From Notospermus geniculatus (Eukaryota > Nemertea > Pilidiophora > Heteronemertea > Lineidae): DNA of 64,000 bases. The stretch is taken from assembly GCA_002633025.1 (NCBI GenBank), contig NMRB01000092.1, positions 537,427 to 601,426 of the forward strand, read 5' to 3'. The translations under genes and the position numbers were made by a program. Below, in pieces: positions 24,203 through 34,100 of this stretch (positions are counted from its first letter, which is position 1; every line of letters begins with the position of its first letter). The notes under the pieces are model-generated. The model saw only the letters and a list, made by a program, of their open reading frames with translations. It was not told the origin of the DNA and ran no database searches.

Positions 24203-24899
24203 AATCCGCCTGATAATCATGACAAGCTAGCATTCGTCCAGGCGTTACGTTATGTTCTGTCGAATTGTGACCCATCATGGCCTACCATGTGTCTGTACTA
24301 CCTCATACTTCGTACGCGCAAACCCATGGAGAACTTCGCCAGGATTTCTGTTTCTCTCGCACCTCGAGTTGCGGTGCACCAATCAGAACACTTCTTAGCC
24401 ACCCTCGCTGCCAGGTTGGCACCAAGCCAGTTAACCAACCGCTGTGTATTTTGTGGTTGGAAAGTATTAGGAACGAGGATAGTCACCAACTGTCCAGCCA
24501 TTCTATCAGTTGCGATTTACCCACTACTCGCATGAACTATGCTGTTGAACAAAAATAACGAAATTTTCTAAAACAGAGAAGGTAGTTTACAGAAAGGCTG
24601 ACGTGGCATTTAGAAATGTTCAGATGGAAGTGTTAACCATCCATGATGAAAAACGGTTATTATAAAACTTACAGCGGGAGTCAGTCCACAAACAGGAACA
24701 CCCGGTTGGAAACAGCTTCCCACAGCGAAGTTCGTCAAGGGTTTGTGTGAGCGTAGTCGGAGGGCGGAGCGATATCACCACCCTTGATAGTCAAGATGAT
24801 TGTGATCGTGCTTATTAGCACATTTGTGTATGGGGATTTTAACTTCCCCGGAGTGAATTGGGAAAGTGCAACTGCAATTCCGCTTGAATACCACTCGTG
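24203..24899 (+). pseudogene. LINE endonuclease domain, 3' pieces
   Basis: Right after the piggyBac-like element the + strand reads NPPDNHDKLAFVQALRYVLS (24203-24262). About 550 bp of other sequence follows, including one arm of the 21851/24671 repeat. VYGDFNFPGVNWES then appears (about 24827-24870), the GDFN motif of the endonuclease. So the same domain was interrupted twice. Confidence 0.7.
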
Positions 24900-25102
24900 A
24901 GTAGGTAGTTAAGGGGATTTACAAAAACGGCATTTTTGTGAGTGGTTACCATGGTAACGGGCGTTTTCGCATGTTGGCTGTATGAAATCATGGTGTCAAC
25001 AGGCATTTTTACATGCTCCTATACCTTCAGAAAATATTTTGTACGGTCCTTTGCTTCTACTAAAAATGTTTAGCGAAAACCCTTTCTGGACATGCTGCGG
25101 GC

Positions 25103-25345
25103 TTCAGCTTCCTGGCTAACAGGTGATTGGTTGGGCAGGCACCAAGAAGTTGCCCGGGAAAACCATTCTCTGAATAAGACATTAACCAAAGACCTGTTTC
25201 GTCTCGACTTCAATTCAAAGGCGTCTTTGACAATTACTGTAGGCCTATGACAGATTTCTTTTTTAGCCAAACAATCAAGCCTTTTCAAAGAAACCATTGG
25301 ATTATGTCCAAAATGCCAGAAATGAATTGAAATAACGTTGGAAAA
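25103..25345 (+). repeat. Dispersed repeat, copy 1
   Basis: The segment with agaagttgcccgggaaaacc, ctctgaataagaca and gtttcgtctcgacttcaat is highly similar to 33925-34090, same strand. It codes for nothing recognisable. Confidence 0.7.
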
Positions 25346-25433
25346 AGAAATTTTGGTCACAACGCTCGCAGCGACGCTGTGTGGTGCTAGTACAGCGCCC
25401 TCCTTATTCAAAGACGTTGTTAACAAAAAGAGG

Positions 25434-26103
25434 ACGTAAAATCTGGATTAGTTACATTAAAACCTGGATGGGTTACATTAAAATCTGGATGGGTTACATT
25501 GAAATATGGATGGGTTAGATTAAACTCTGGACGGGTTACATTATAATCTGGACGGATTACATTAAAATCTGGATGGGTTACATTAAAATCAGGATGCGAT
25601 ACATTAAAATCCGGATAGACTGCATTGAAATCTGGATGGGTTACATGAAAATCTGGATGGGTCACATGAAAATATGGTTGGGTTGCATTAAAATCTTGAT
25701 GGGTTTCATTGAATCCTGGACGGGTTACGTTAACATCTGGATGGGTTACATTAAAATCTGGACGGGTTACATTAAAATCTGGACGGGTTACATTAAAATC
25801 TGGATGAGGTACATCAAAATCTGGACGGGTTACATTAAAATCTCGATGGGTCACATCAAAATCTGGATGGGTTACTTTCAAATCTGGTGGGGTTACATAA
25901 AAATCTGGATGGGTTACATTAAAATCTGGACGGGTTACATTAAAATCTGGATGGGTTACATTAAAATCTGGACGGGTTACATTAAAATCTGGATGAGTTA
26001 CATTAAACTCTGGACGGGTTACATTAAAATCTGGATGAGTTACATTAAAATCTGGATGGGTTACATCAAAATCTGGATGGGTTACATTAAAATCTGGATA
26101 GGC
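25434..26103. repeat. 21-bp minisatellite, about 32 units
   Basis: The unit is attaaaatctggatgggttac, with common variants ggacggg, ggatgag and catcaaa. Because 21 is a multiple of 3 and the unit lacks stops in the relevant frames, both strands stay open: a 7-residue repeat of the GYIKIWM type on + and NVTHPDF on -. These frames are a by-product of the repeat and not good gene candidates. It lies just downstream of the last exon of the C4-domain gene. Confidence 0.9.
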
Positions 26104-26184
26104 CTACTCTTTTTTTCTGTGTCTGTATAGTTATCTATCTAATCTATGTATGTGTCGCCACATCTATATCGTTTACATGTCCAT

Positions 26185-26442
26185 TTACTTCGTACACACA
26201 ACACACGTCAACTCATATGCTTTAACATATGGTTTACACGGCTGCGAGCCACAACCGGATTGCACATGATACATCAAGGCGCCATGGTCAGTTTTCGCAC
26301 CCCCCTCTGAACCGGACTCAGGCGCTTTGTCCAGGCAGGCATAGTTGTGCTGGGCGGCGTGTTTATAATGCCCCGTCATCAGGTAGCCCCAATATTCCAT
26401 TGTCCATCCGGGTTTGCATTCGTTCGTGCCAGGTATCATCAC
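26185..26442 (-). CDS. C4-domain gene exon 5 (last)
   Basis: The acceptor is ataatttcag|GTG, phase 0. The exon encodes VMIPGTNECKPGWTMEYWGY, the His-rich GHYKHAAQHNYAC, and ends CGSQPCKPYV...TCVVCTK before TAA at 26187-26185. The block 'MIP..N.C..GWT.EY.GYLM.G' and the terminal CVVCTK are the most conserved parts of the family. Confidence 0.88.
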   Translation of the reverse strand: MMIPGTNECKPGWTMEYWGYLMTGHYKHAAQHNYACLDKAPESGSEGGAKTDHGALMYHVQSGCGSQPCKPYVKAYELTCVVCTK

Positions 26443-29400
26443 CTGAAATTATAAGTATCTTAACTTTAAAACAAGCCTAACGGCAACAACGGTTCGCTGG
26501 CATGAGGCCGAAGGTCATTGTGAAATCAGTCAGCGCCCCCCTAGATGGCCAGAGGAACCAGGCTTGCACAAAATCGAAACACTATGTTTATTATGGTGAC
26601 CTTCATCCATACACACACGATGGATCTACACTGTATAGACTAGCCCCAGTGTACACACCGATCAGAAATGCTCGAGAAGACTTTTCGAATCTACGTATGA
26701 AACGGTTGCAACACATAAAAGAATGAGTTGAATTATGGTACCTGATGAAGAGTTCGTGTCGAACCTGCAGCGATGAAAAGATGGCGTTCACTTTTAACTG
26801 GAGCATAGTGTGCTGCTCAGATCATGCAAGTGTGATTCAATATGATCAATCAGGAGGCGTCACGTCGGCGTTTGGGGACTTTGCGAAAACATTAGGCAGT
26901 TTTCGCAAAGCCCTCGAAACGCCAACGCCGGGGCGAACGCCCAAACCATTGTTCCATTGCACGACGAGGGAATACATGTAGTTCGCAAGGTTTGGTTTGA
27001 TTCTTGAGCACTCTCATAGCGAGTGAATCTAGCCTCCAGGCAACGCCGTGCTCCAGTCATATGCGAACCTGTGCAAATATGCGAACGTGCACCTGGAGAT
27101 GAGGTTGATTAAAAATTTGTTAAAATGGATTAATGACATTTGTTAACGCCCCTTTCTGTGTGTTTGGTGACTGAGTTATTGTGTTTTAAATTTGGAGCCA
27201 AAGGTTTCTTTGGTCATGTGATCAAGTTGATCAGGTGATCTCTTGGGTGTAGGCCTACCTCATGGTTACATGCCCTTTTATTGCTGTTTTTAGGCCCTAT
27301 GGTTTAGGGGCTTGTTTTGTGTTCTAAGGGCTTGTTTTGTGTTCTATCCTTTCTTACAATTTTGCTGATCTTGTGCCATCATGAAAATGTGTTGTATGTT
27401 TGGATCAAAAGCTGTGGAGCCTTCTTGGAATTATGGGGAGCAATTTTTGCTGTAAGTGTTTGTTTTGAGTTGTAATTTTGATACCCTCATTTTTCCACTT
27501 AGGCTTAAATTTGCCTTCACATACATGTACATTGTACATGTACACTCTATACATGTAGCCTTGTGCAATCTGTGCCTTGGCTTGCATGTCCTTAGTTCAC
27601 CATATTCTGTCTTTTGTGTTGCCTGGGGACTTTCTTGGTGTCTAAATGTATTTATCATTTTTCCTTACGTACATTTGTTAGTTTGCGCTTATCTTTTTGT
27701 ATCCTTTGAATTTACACTGATTTATTTTCTTGTTTTCAGTAAACTGTAATTCCAGTAACTAGCCTAGTACGTGTCGTTGTTTAATACTGGTAGTTTGGCA
27801 CCTCCCCCTGGCTCCCACAGCATTTTCAAATTCAGTCGGTCAAAATGTACATTTTGTACTATTCGCATTTATTTCGAAGCGGCAGATTTTGCAGAATATG
27901 CCTCCGAAGTTTGGCTGTCTAAATGCTTTCCCATTAAACTAAAATCCTTCTTATTTCGCCTTTTTCTCAAAACGGCGCTTGATATTGCGGACCAACTGTC
28001 ATGGCGCCTCAATTGAATCAAAACAAACCCGGCGAGCTATGCATTTTAAGCCTGCCGCACACTTGAACTATCTGCTGAGCGAAAAGTCATTCGAGACCGT
28101 TTGCTCAGCAGATAGTTTTCTGTCTCGCGAGGCAGAAACTCACCGAAAAACACGCGTACAGGCGAGCTATCTACTAAGCAAACGGTCTCGAATGACTTTT
28201 TGCTCAGCAGATAGCGCCAGTGTGCGGCAGGCTTTATAATCTCATTCGGCGATCATCAGACTGACCTTGCTGGACCTGGTTGGTGTTCTGCACACCGCAC
28301 ACTGCACGTCTGAATGCGGCAAGGAATTTGGCTTGGCGTTTGTGGTCTCCAGTATTGACGAGTGACCTCCTCCGCATTCTAACTCAACCCCGTAAATCCA
28401 TGCTGCTGATTCTTCACCGCCTGAATAGCGTGCGAAGACCGGGTCTTCAGTGAGACAAATGTATTCAGCCGAACCTCCCGTGTGTGTGTAATACTGCCCT
28501 CCGGCGTATCCTGTGAAAAAAAAAGATTTCAGCAACGCCCCGGATCGTCGATCCGTCACGACCAAAAATTGATAAGCGACTTCGCGAATCTATTTTGGTA
28601 TGACGTATGACTTTCACTGTAAAATTTTGCGACCACGTAGCTTTTAAAATCGTCAAAATTCCTTCGTGCAAATCTACTTCTCATGCACACATTTCCACCG
28701 ATTTTGCCAAGGATGTGCTTTCGATGCCCGAACGTGCTAAAAATGGGAAATGACGGGATGCCGGCCTGTGTGGGGTGGCCCGAGGACATCTACGGCTGTC
28801 CTGAGCTCGGTAGCGCGCCGCTTAGGTGATCGGAAGAAAATAACTCCGAGTTGTTTTCTTGCCGCAAGTAGCGGCTGAAACCCAGCTCGCTAGGGGATCC
28901 TTCATAATCATTGACACGCCCGTCGGGCCCCCACCAGCCACCCGTCAGCCCCCCGAGTAGACCGGACTGAGATGATTTTTGGCCGTCACACGGAGCCCTG
29001 ATATCCTCCGGACACTGGTCGAAGTCCAAGATGTATCCCGTCAGTCACCCACGGGTGCCGAGCGACCGAGCCCCTCGAATGTCCGGCCGATCTACCAAAT
29101 CACCCGATTGCCGGACGGACAGCAGGCCGATGTACCGATGGGACACTCCGGTGGGGGTTGGACGGTATCGTCCCTTTTTCGAATCGTCGGAACAAAATCC
29201 GACAGACACCGGTCGACATTTGCCGATTACTGGCCCGACAACCATTGGAGTGATTCAAGGATATGTGAAAGATATGTGGGAAAATCCGCCCCAAGCCGCA
29301 ACGTCGCATTGACCACCGAAGATATCCTCCGGCGGCTGCTGGACTTGTGACTGAGCCATTACCCTTGTAAACAAGCTCCGAATCTCCTGGGCATTCCGTC

Positions 29401-32400
29401 CTTCCCCAGCGAATGTAGGTGGCGCCACCTGTAGAAAAACCAAACAATCATCAATCATTCGCTATAAAAATCAATGAATCAATCGACGAGCCGGGGGAAG
29501 AATGGCCTTCTTGTAAACAAGTCGGGGTGATCGTATACAGTTAGCCCGGACCGTCTCAGACGCCAGATTTTAGCGAAAATCCGTATCCGGCTCGTAGGAA
29601 TGTCCATAAATGTGATATTTTAAAAAAATACAGAAAGTTCACGTTTTATTGATCTTCCACCTGAATTTTACCTAACACAGAAATGAGGCTCATAATGGGG
29701 GATTGTACATATAGGCCTATTAGAACTGACATGCATAACTTTGGAAATTCAACACCGCCAATGCAGAAATGTTCATTTCCCTGAACCGGAGTAGTTTGTG
29801 ATTTTCCTTTGTCTCAGTGAAGCGGGTAATTCACTCTTGCGATTTTGGCTTGAGGCGGGGATGCGATCGCTTACGATCACCTTATAAGGACTTCCGATTG
29901 CCATATAAAGTGATCGCAACCCCGACTCAAGCCAAAAATGGATCACCCGCTTGATGGTTATGTCATTCAGAAAACTCACTGAAATACGCGCACACGCGAG
30001 CTATCTGCTGAGCAAACGAATGACTTTTTGCTCAGCAGATGCCCGTATTTTAGAATGCTCCTCAACGTAAAGGAGCTCCTCAAGGCTGTTGTTCTCAACA
30101 ATAATGGTAATAATAATGATGGTGTGTATCGCTTAATACCGTATTACGCTCTCTAAGCGCTTCACACATTATTACCCCAGCCTATGATTCAGAAACCTTT
30201 CTGTAGAAACCAAAGGGCAGCCGCAATATAGCGCACACGATGGACATTACAGGCCAGTTGAGAGCTACACAGTTGGCACGGCCGGGGATCGATCCCGTGA
30301 CCTTCCGATCACGAATCCACAGCCCTAACCATTATGCCACCGCACTCCCCAACAGCCTCGAGGAACTCCTTTACGTTGAGGAGCACTTTAAAATACGGGC
30401 CGATAGCTCCAGCTGCCACTGCTTTCACACCAGTTGATAAGCTTGAATCAACCATTTCGTAAACAACGGAATCATATTTCATTTCTCACCCGTTTGCATC
30501 TTGTTTGCCCGCTTGATCCGGCGTGACGTACTCTCGTCGACCGACTGAAAGGGACACGGATAAATACTGTTCATTTCACTGTAGGCCCTACTTAAGGGCT
30601 AGGTCCAGTGACCCAAATTTCCAAGCCCAGTTTTACATTATAAAATGTCAAATACTCTTTAAAATGGTCTACATGTAGTCTTATAAGGCAGTTTAGACGA
30701 CAAGCCAAAAACCACATTCGGATTCGATCCGATCGCGACCCACATGTGTTCCAAGTGTCTGGGTAGCGTTTACACACGCATGTTAATCTGGTCACACTCC
30801 GACTACAAATTACCCATGTGGAACTCGGATTCGATCGGATCGCATGTGGATGTTTGCCTGTCGTCTAAACGGCCCTATTGAGTTCAGAGGGTTTTGTCTA
30901 GAAGCCCCTGTCTTAGGACCGACATTCGCCGCTGCTGAAAATAATAGTGAGGTTTCGCAAGCGCCCGGTTAGGCCCTACGACGACGTTTATCTATTGTTT
31001 GGGTGTACCCACACAATAGATAACCGGGTGTTGGCGAAACCTCACTAATAAGGGGGAAACAGCATTTTAGTCAGTTTTCGCAACAAATTTTGAAATTCTA
31101 ACTTCATTGCCGTGTAGATACAAACACAAGGTTACAATTAGACAGAAAATAATCTGTTGATTCTTTATTATACATAGCCGCACTCTGTACTATACCGAAA
31201 GGTCGGCCTTTGTTTTAATATAGCTAATTGGGTCATCAGCAATTGACAAACTCAACATTTTTGTTATTGCACTGTCCCTCTGATAGATTTAGTGTAGCTG
31301 CAAGTTAAAATGGCTGTAGGTCATTTCAAAGATATTTGTCATCAGTGGCACTTGCGGCCATCTTCTTTTTGGTTGCATTTTGTCCAACAGTGCCAACTGT
31401 TCGCGATCATTTTCACATCTGTAAACTGGATTGCATTCTCACCCCAAAGGTATATCAGTACAGTCGTTCCATCGTGCGTTCACTGCATCATACGGTCGAA
31501 ATCAGCCAATACTGTAGTCTATTCAACAGTTCTTTATTCTGCAACGCAAGTCGGAACCTTCTGAGGTTACTTTTTATTTACTGCTTTATAGACACTACGA
31601 CATTTAGATATTAAAGCTAGGTGCACACAGAGCTTAGTGCTTGCGCGATCTTAGCCGCAGCCGCAATCCGTGAAACCTTACGATCACGCAGTCCTCTAAA
31701 TCCTTGCGCCGCTGTGTGAACACGAGGTCGCAAGGATCTTTGCCCGGCCTTGCGTCCTGTAGCTGGCCGTATACGTCGGCGGCAAATATCAAAAAATTTT
31801 GATATTTACGATTCCGCCGGCGACTCGGGACGCAAACACTAACAGCTTGCGACCTCAGGTGCACACAGAGATTTCTTGGGCCTTCCGTCCTCTCGAAGAG
31901 GCTTGCGGCTAAGATCGCGCAAGCAATAAGCTCTGTGTGCACCTAGCTTTAGGTAGTGCCGAAGGAACTATTCCAGTGACTAGTTTCGCTGAAAGGGTAA
32001 ATGTCGTCCTGGGTATACACAAAGATTACCCAGGATCTCAATCTTCACAAAAACAATACCCTGGGTGTACTTTCGGTAGCCGAACATCGCCCAGCATCGT
32101 AGTTAGTCTGGTTCCCTGACCTGCTGTATGGTGGCGCTGACTGATGGTGCGATACAGAGGTCAGGTCAACGCCACCGTTATACTGATCACGTGATCTAAA
32201 ATTGTCAGGATCCTGACAATTTTGCTGTGACGTCACTTAGTAACGGCCTTAGTAACACGATTTCGCTACATCGAACATCAAGCCGATTGTGCACAGCCTT
32301 TTGACCCTACAACTTCGGCATTATTTCTCTTGCGATACCTGTACAGGACGATGCAGAGGCGGAGCTGATACTGGTAGGCCTAAAACATTCAGAACACCCG

Positions 32401-33020
32401 GCATTTTGACAGTTTTCACACACAATGTACAACTCGTTTACCGGACCCCGATATCCCATAATAGTCAGCGCATGACTAATGTTCTATTTTTAGATCAGTA
32501 TTGACGGTGGCGTTGACCTGACCTCTGTATCGCACCATCAAAGCCAAAGCCATCATAGAGCAGGTCAGGGAACCAGACTACATCGTAGTATGACACCTGG
32601 GTTCGAGGTTATCTCGCCCGTGGTCACGTGACCGCCTGAAGAATGTCATGAACAGCTACACTCAACAAGTACCGCAGCGCGAGACCGCAAGATTCCACGG
32701 GATTTCTAAATAGGACTCGTTCCTAGGCACAGATTGCGGAAGCAGGGTGATGTTCGGCTACCGAAACTACACCCAGGGTATTGTTTTAGTGAAGACTGAG
32801 ATCCTGGGAAATCTTTGTATATACCCAGGACGACATTTACCCTTTCAGCACTAGTTTCGATTATGTCGATCAGTGTACTTACCCTGATTTTCCATTCGTG
32901 GTCGGAGATACGGCTTTGATGATGCTGTTGGTTCAAGTGAAGTACAACGTTCCAAGCAACTAGTCCCAGGAAAGCACAACCAGCCAAGATCGATTTGACA
33001 TTTCCACTTGAAATACCCAT
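26185..33020 (-). CDS. Type II membrane protein with short-chain collagen C4-like domain (whole gene, 5 exons)
   Basis: The coding exons on the minus strand are 33020-32883, 30544-30490, 29428-29363, 28510-28266 and 26442-26185. They total 762 nt for a 253-residue protein. All junctions are GT-AG and the phases (0, 1, 1, 0) agree. It starts with a short cytoplasmic end and a signal anchor (residues about 11-29), then a Gln/His-rich stalk, RRIKR (about 54-58, furin-like), and a Cys-rich domain with YIRWGRTECP, YYTHTGGSAEYICL, CAVC and CGSQPC..YELTCVVCTK. This domain is known to me from sponge short-chain collagen C4 and many uncharacterised invertebrate proteins. No Gly-X-Y tract is present, so it is not a collagen. 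The function is unknown; extracellular shedding is an inference. Confidence 0.82.
26960..28050 (-). mobile_element. Split reverse copy of the 19115-19504 element
   Basis: Sequence near 27020-27150 and 27815-28050 matches, in reverse, the two halves of the element at 19115-19504 (ttcagtcggtcaaaatgtac, aaaacggcgcttga). About 650 bp (27150-27800) is inserted between the halves. It lies in intron 4 of the C4 gene. Confidence 0.6.
28048..28234. repeat. Palindromic MITE
   Basis: The ends are aagcctgccgcacac and gtgtgcggcaggctt. Internal arms contain tttgctcagcagatag and gtctcgaatgactttt in both orientations. It lies in intron 4 of the C4 gene, near exon 4. Fragments of the arms recur at 8470 and 30000. 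Confidence 0.75.
28266..28510 (-). CDS. C4-domain gene exon 4
   Basis: The acceptor is ttttcacag|GA (phase 1) and the donor is AGCAAG|gtcagt (phase 0). The exon is 245 nt. It encodes GYAGGQYYTHTGGSAEYICL, EDPVFARYSGG, WIYGVELECGG and DVQCAVCRTPTRSSK. The Cys spacing follows the C4-like domain family. Confidence 0.88.
28511..29362. other. C4 gene intron 3
   Basis: This GC-rich stretch is open in several frames on both strands, but none shows a domain. A Gly-rich minus-strand frame near 28900-28970 was considered as a collagen exon. It does not keep Gly-X-Y and lacks splice sites in the right phase. Confidence 0.4.
29363..29428 (-). CDS. C4-domain gene exon 3
   Basis: The acceptor is ttttctacag|GT and the donor is ACAAGG|gtaatg. 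The exon is 66 nt, phase 1 on both sides. It encodes GATYIRWGRTECPGDSELVY, the conserved first strand of the C4-like domain. Confidence 0.85.
29820..29952. repeat. Palindromic MITE
   Basis: The arms are aagcgggtaattcact and its diverged complement, plus gcgattttggcttgag against ctcaagccaaaaatgg. It sits in C4 gene intron 2. Confidence 0.6.
30041..30400. repeat. Inverted-repeat element containing a tRNA-like segment
   Basis: The ends gcccgtattttagaatgctc and ctcaacgtaaaggag pair with ctcctttacgttgaggagca and aaaatacgggc. Inside, on the minus strand at about 30275-30350, lie an A box (tggcataatggtta) and a B-like box (ggatcgatcccc), i.e. a tRNA-derived SINE head. Confidence 0.65.
30490..30544 (-). 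CDS. C4-domain gene exon 2 (stalk with furin-like site)
   Basis: This 55-nt exon is inferred from an acceptor ccctttcag|T and a donor AAACGG|gtgaga. Its phases (0 in, 1 out) exactly join exons 1 and 3. It encodes SVDESTSRRIKRANKMQT; RRIKR is a basic site of the kind cut by proprotein convertases. It is too short to be found as an open frame, and its only support is splice signals and phase. Confidence 0.6.
30691..30870. repeat. Palindromic MITE
   Basis: gtttagacgacaagcc and attcggattcgatccgatcg pair with cggattcgatcggatcg and gcctgtcgtctaaac. It has no coding content. Confidence 0.65.
30945..31047. repeat. Short palindrome
   Basis: tagtgaggtttcgc and caatagataaccgggtg-type arms pair across about 100 bp, with ends tagtgaggtttcgc / gcgaaacctcacta. 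Confidence 0.65.
31612..31951. mobile_element. Inverted-repeat MITE
   Basis: Arms of about 50 bp: taaagctaggtgcacacaga continuing to gcttgcgcgatcttagcc, and the complement ending 31951. Part of the arm (aggtgcacacagag) also occurs at 31858. It lies in C4 gene intron 1. Confidence 0.7.
31979..32858. mobile_element. Family 1 MITE with 9-bp duplication, hosting a nested element
   Basis: The element runs 31988-32849. The ends gctgaaagggtaaatgtcgt and cctgggtat pair with the complement at the right. The 9 bases actagtttc flank it perfectly (31979-31987 and 32850-32858). It resembles 235-654. A family 2 element (32104-32580) is inserted in it. Its right edge is 25 bp from the exon 1 donor of the C4 gene, inside intron 1. 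Confidence 0.85.
32095..32589. mobile_element. Family 2 MITE nested in family 1, perfect 9-bp duplication
   Basis: The element runs 32104-32580 (477 bp), starting tagtctggttccctgacc and ending with its complement. catcgtagt flanks it exactly on both sides (32095-32103 and 32581-32589). It matches the copy at 1340-1787 over the arms and much of the core. Confidence 0.85.
32883..33020 (-). CDS. C4-domain gene exon 1 (membrane anchor)
   Basis: ATG at 33020 starts MGISSGNVKS, then the hydrophobic ILAGCAFLGLVAWNVVLHL and a polar QQHHQSRISDHEWKIR. The donor is ATCAGG|gtaagt, phase 0, after 46 codons. The anchor preceded by Lys and followed by a polar stalk fits a type II membrane protein or an uncleaved signal. 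Confidence 0.75.
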
Positions 33021-33418
33021 GTTTACGGTTTTTCAATTAACGTCTCTTTATTTTCAGAAGATAGACCTATCTGTGGTGGTTCACTCAGCGGTCTGATAAT
33101 AAGGCCTCAGTCAAAACAGCTTTATGATCTAATAATCCAAAGATTCGTTCGTCCATAACATTGATGACGAGTCAGAATTTTCGATGACAAATATTTTCAC
33201 GATTATTTTCAAGATATTGATGAACATACAGTAGTTTGTTGATATCCCAGGTACCAACTTCCTGGTCAACGGTAACCGTCTGATTGGCACGGTGGGAATG
33301 AGACATTCGGGAAGTATTGAAGTGCAAGGGAAGGGTAAAAATGGCATAGTCAAAATATTTCGTCGTCCATAACATTGGCGACCAGGCAGAACCTGACAAA
33401 ATAAAGGATATTTTTCAG

Positions 33419-33523
33419 GGTTGGGCCTACCAATACTTTTTTTAGCCAGAGTAAAGAAAATCCATATTGTTCAATAGGGATTTTCTTTACTTTGGCTAAA
33501 AAAACTAATGGTAGGTCCAAACC
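33419..33523. repeat. Palindrome
   Basis: ggttgggcctaccaatac and gtaaagaaaatcc pair with ggattttctttac and gtaggtccaaacc around 33465. Confidence 0.6.
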
Positions 33524-33603
33524 TTTTTTTCGACTATAAAAGTGTAGAGGGATTTATTTAATGCTGTCTTTGATATACCTATATTATGTATATACTGTAC
33601 GCG

Positions 33604-33802
33604 CGAGTTTAAACCACCGGTTCATTATGTTCATAAGCACACCCACAATCAAAATGGGAGTGAATAAAACAAAACAAGTATTATGCTGAATGGCTGGAAT
33701 CGGTGTCTCAAGGCCTAGGCTGGCCTGGATTTGAACGCCACTGATTAGATCCATTTCGATTGGGTGTGCTTATGAACATAATGAACCGGTGGTTTAAACT
33801 CG
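33604..33802. repeat. Inverted-repeat MITE, about 200 bp
   Basis: gagtttaaaccaccggttca and attatgttcataagcaca pair with the complement that ends 33802; the arms are nearly identical over about 40 bp. Confidence 0.7.
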
Positions 33803-33894
33803 AGCTTACTGTATATAGTTTGTTGATATCCCAGGTACCGGTACCAACTTCCTGTTCAATGACCACCGTCTGTTTGTGCCTCGATTCCAGACCG

Positions 33895-34100
33895 TGAAAT
33901 CGGCGACATGTGATTGGTTGGACAGGGTTTAAGAAGTTGCACGGGAAAACCATTCTCTGAATAAGACAAACAAAAACGTGTTTCGTCTCGACTTCAATAC
34001 AAAGGCGTCTTCGACAATTACTGTATGACAGATATCTTTTTTGGCCAAACAATCAAGCCTTTTAAGAAATCATTGGATTACGTCCAAAAAAACGATAGAA
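33895..34100 (+). repeat. Dispersed repeat, copy 2
   Basis: Same family and orientation as 25103-25345 (gaagttgcacgggaaaacca, ctctgaataagacaaa, ttggccaaacaatcaagcct). Confidence 0.7.

Larger units (their letters stand above)
21851..24799. repeat. 130-bp inverted repeat pair flanking LINE debris
   Basis: The left arm 21851-21980 (catcttgactaccaagggtt ... ggactgactcccgctgttag) recurs inverted at about 24671-24799 with moderate divergence. The right arm lies inside a LINE endonuclease region. This suggests two insertions of one element in opposite orientation, or the ends of a single larger insertion. Confidence 0.6.

Noticed and set aside
25420-26130. Two long open frames (153 and 185 codons) on opposite strands
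   Set aside because: Both are translations of a 21-bp minisatellite; a period divisible by 3 without stops keeps frames open automatically. No start context, splice sites or domain support either.
28790-29030. Collagen-like exon of the C4 gene on the minus strand
   Set aside because: Gly-rich (GLLGGLTGGWWG) but without a Gly-X-Y register, and no splice sites in the needed phase; it also lies between exons 3 and 4, the wrong place for a stalk.
30275-30350. tRNA gene on the minus strand
   Set aside because: A and B boxes are present but the B box is ggatcgatcccc rather than ggttcgatccc, the stems do not close, and it lies inside a palindromic element; a SINE head is more likely.
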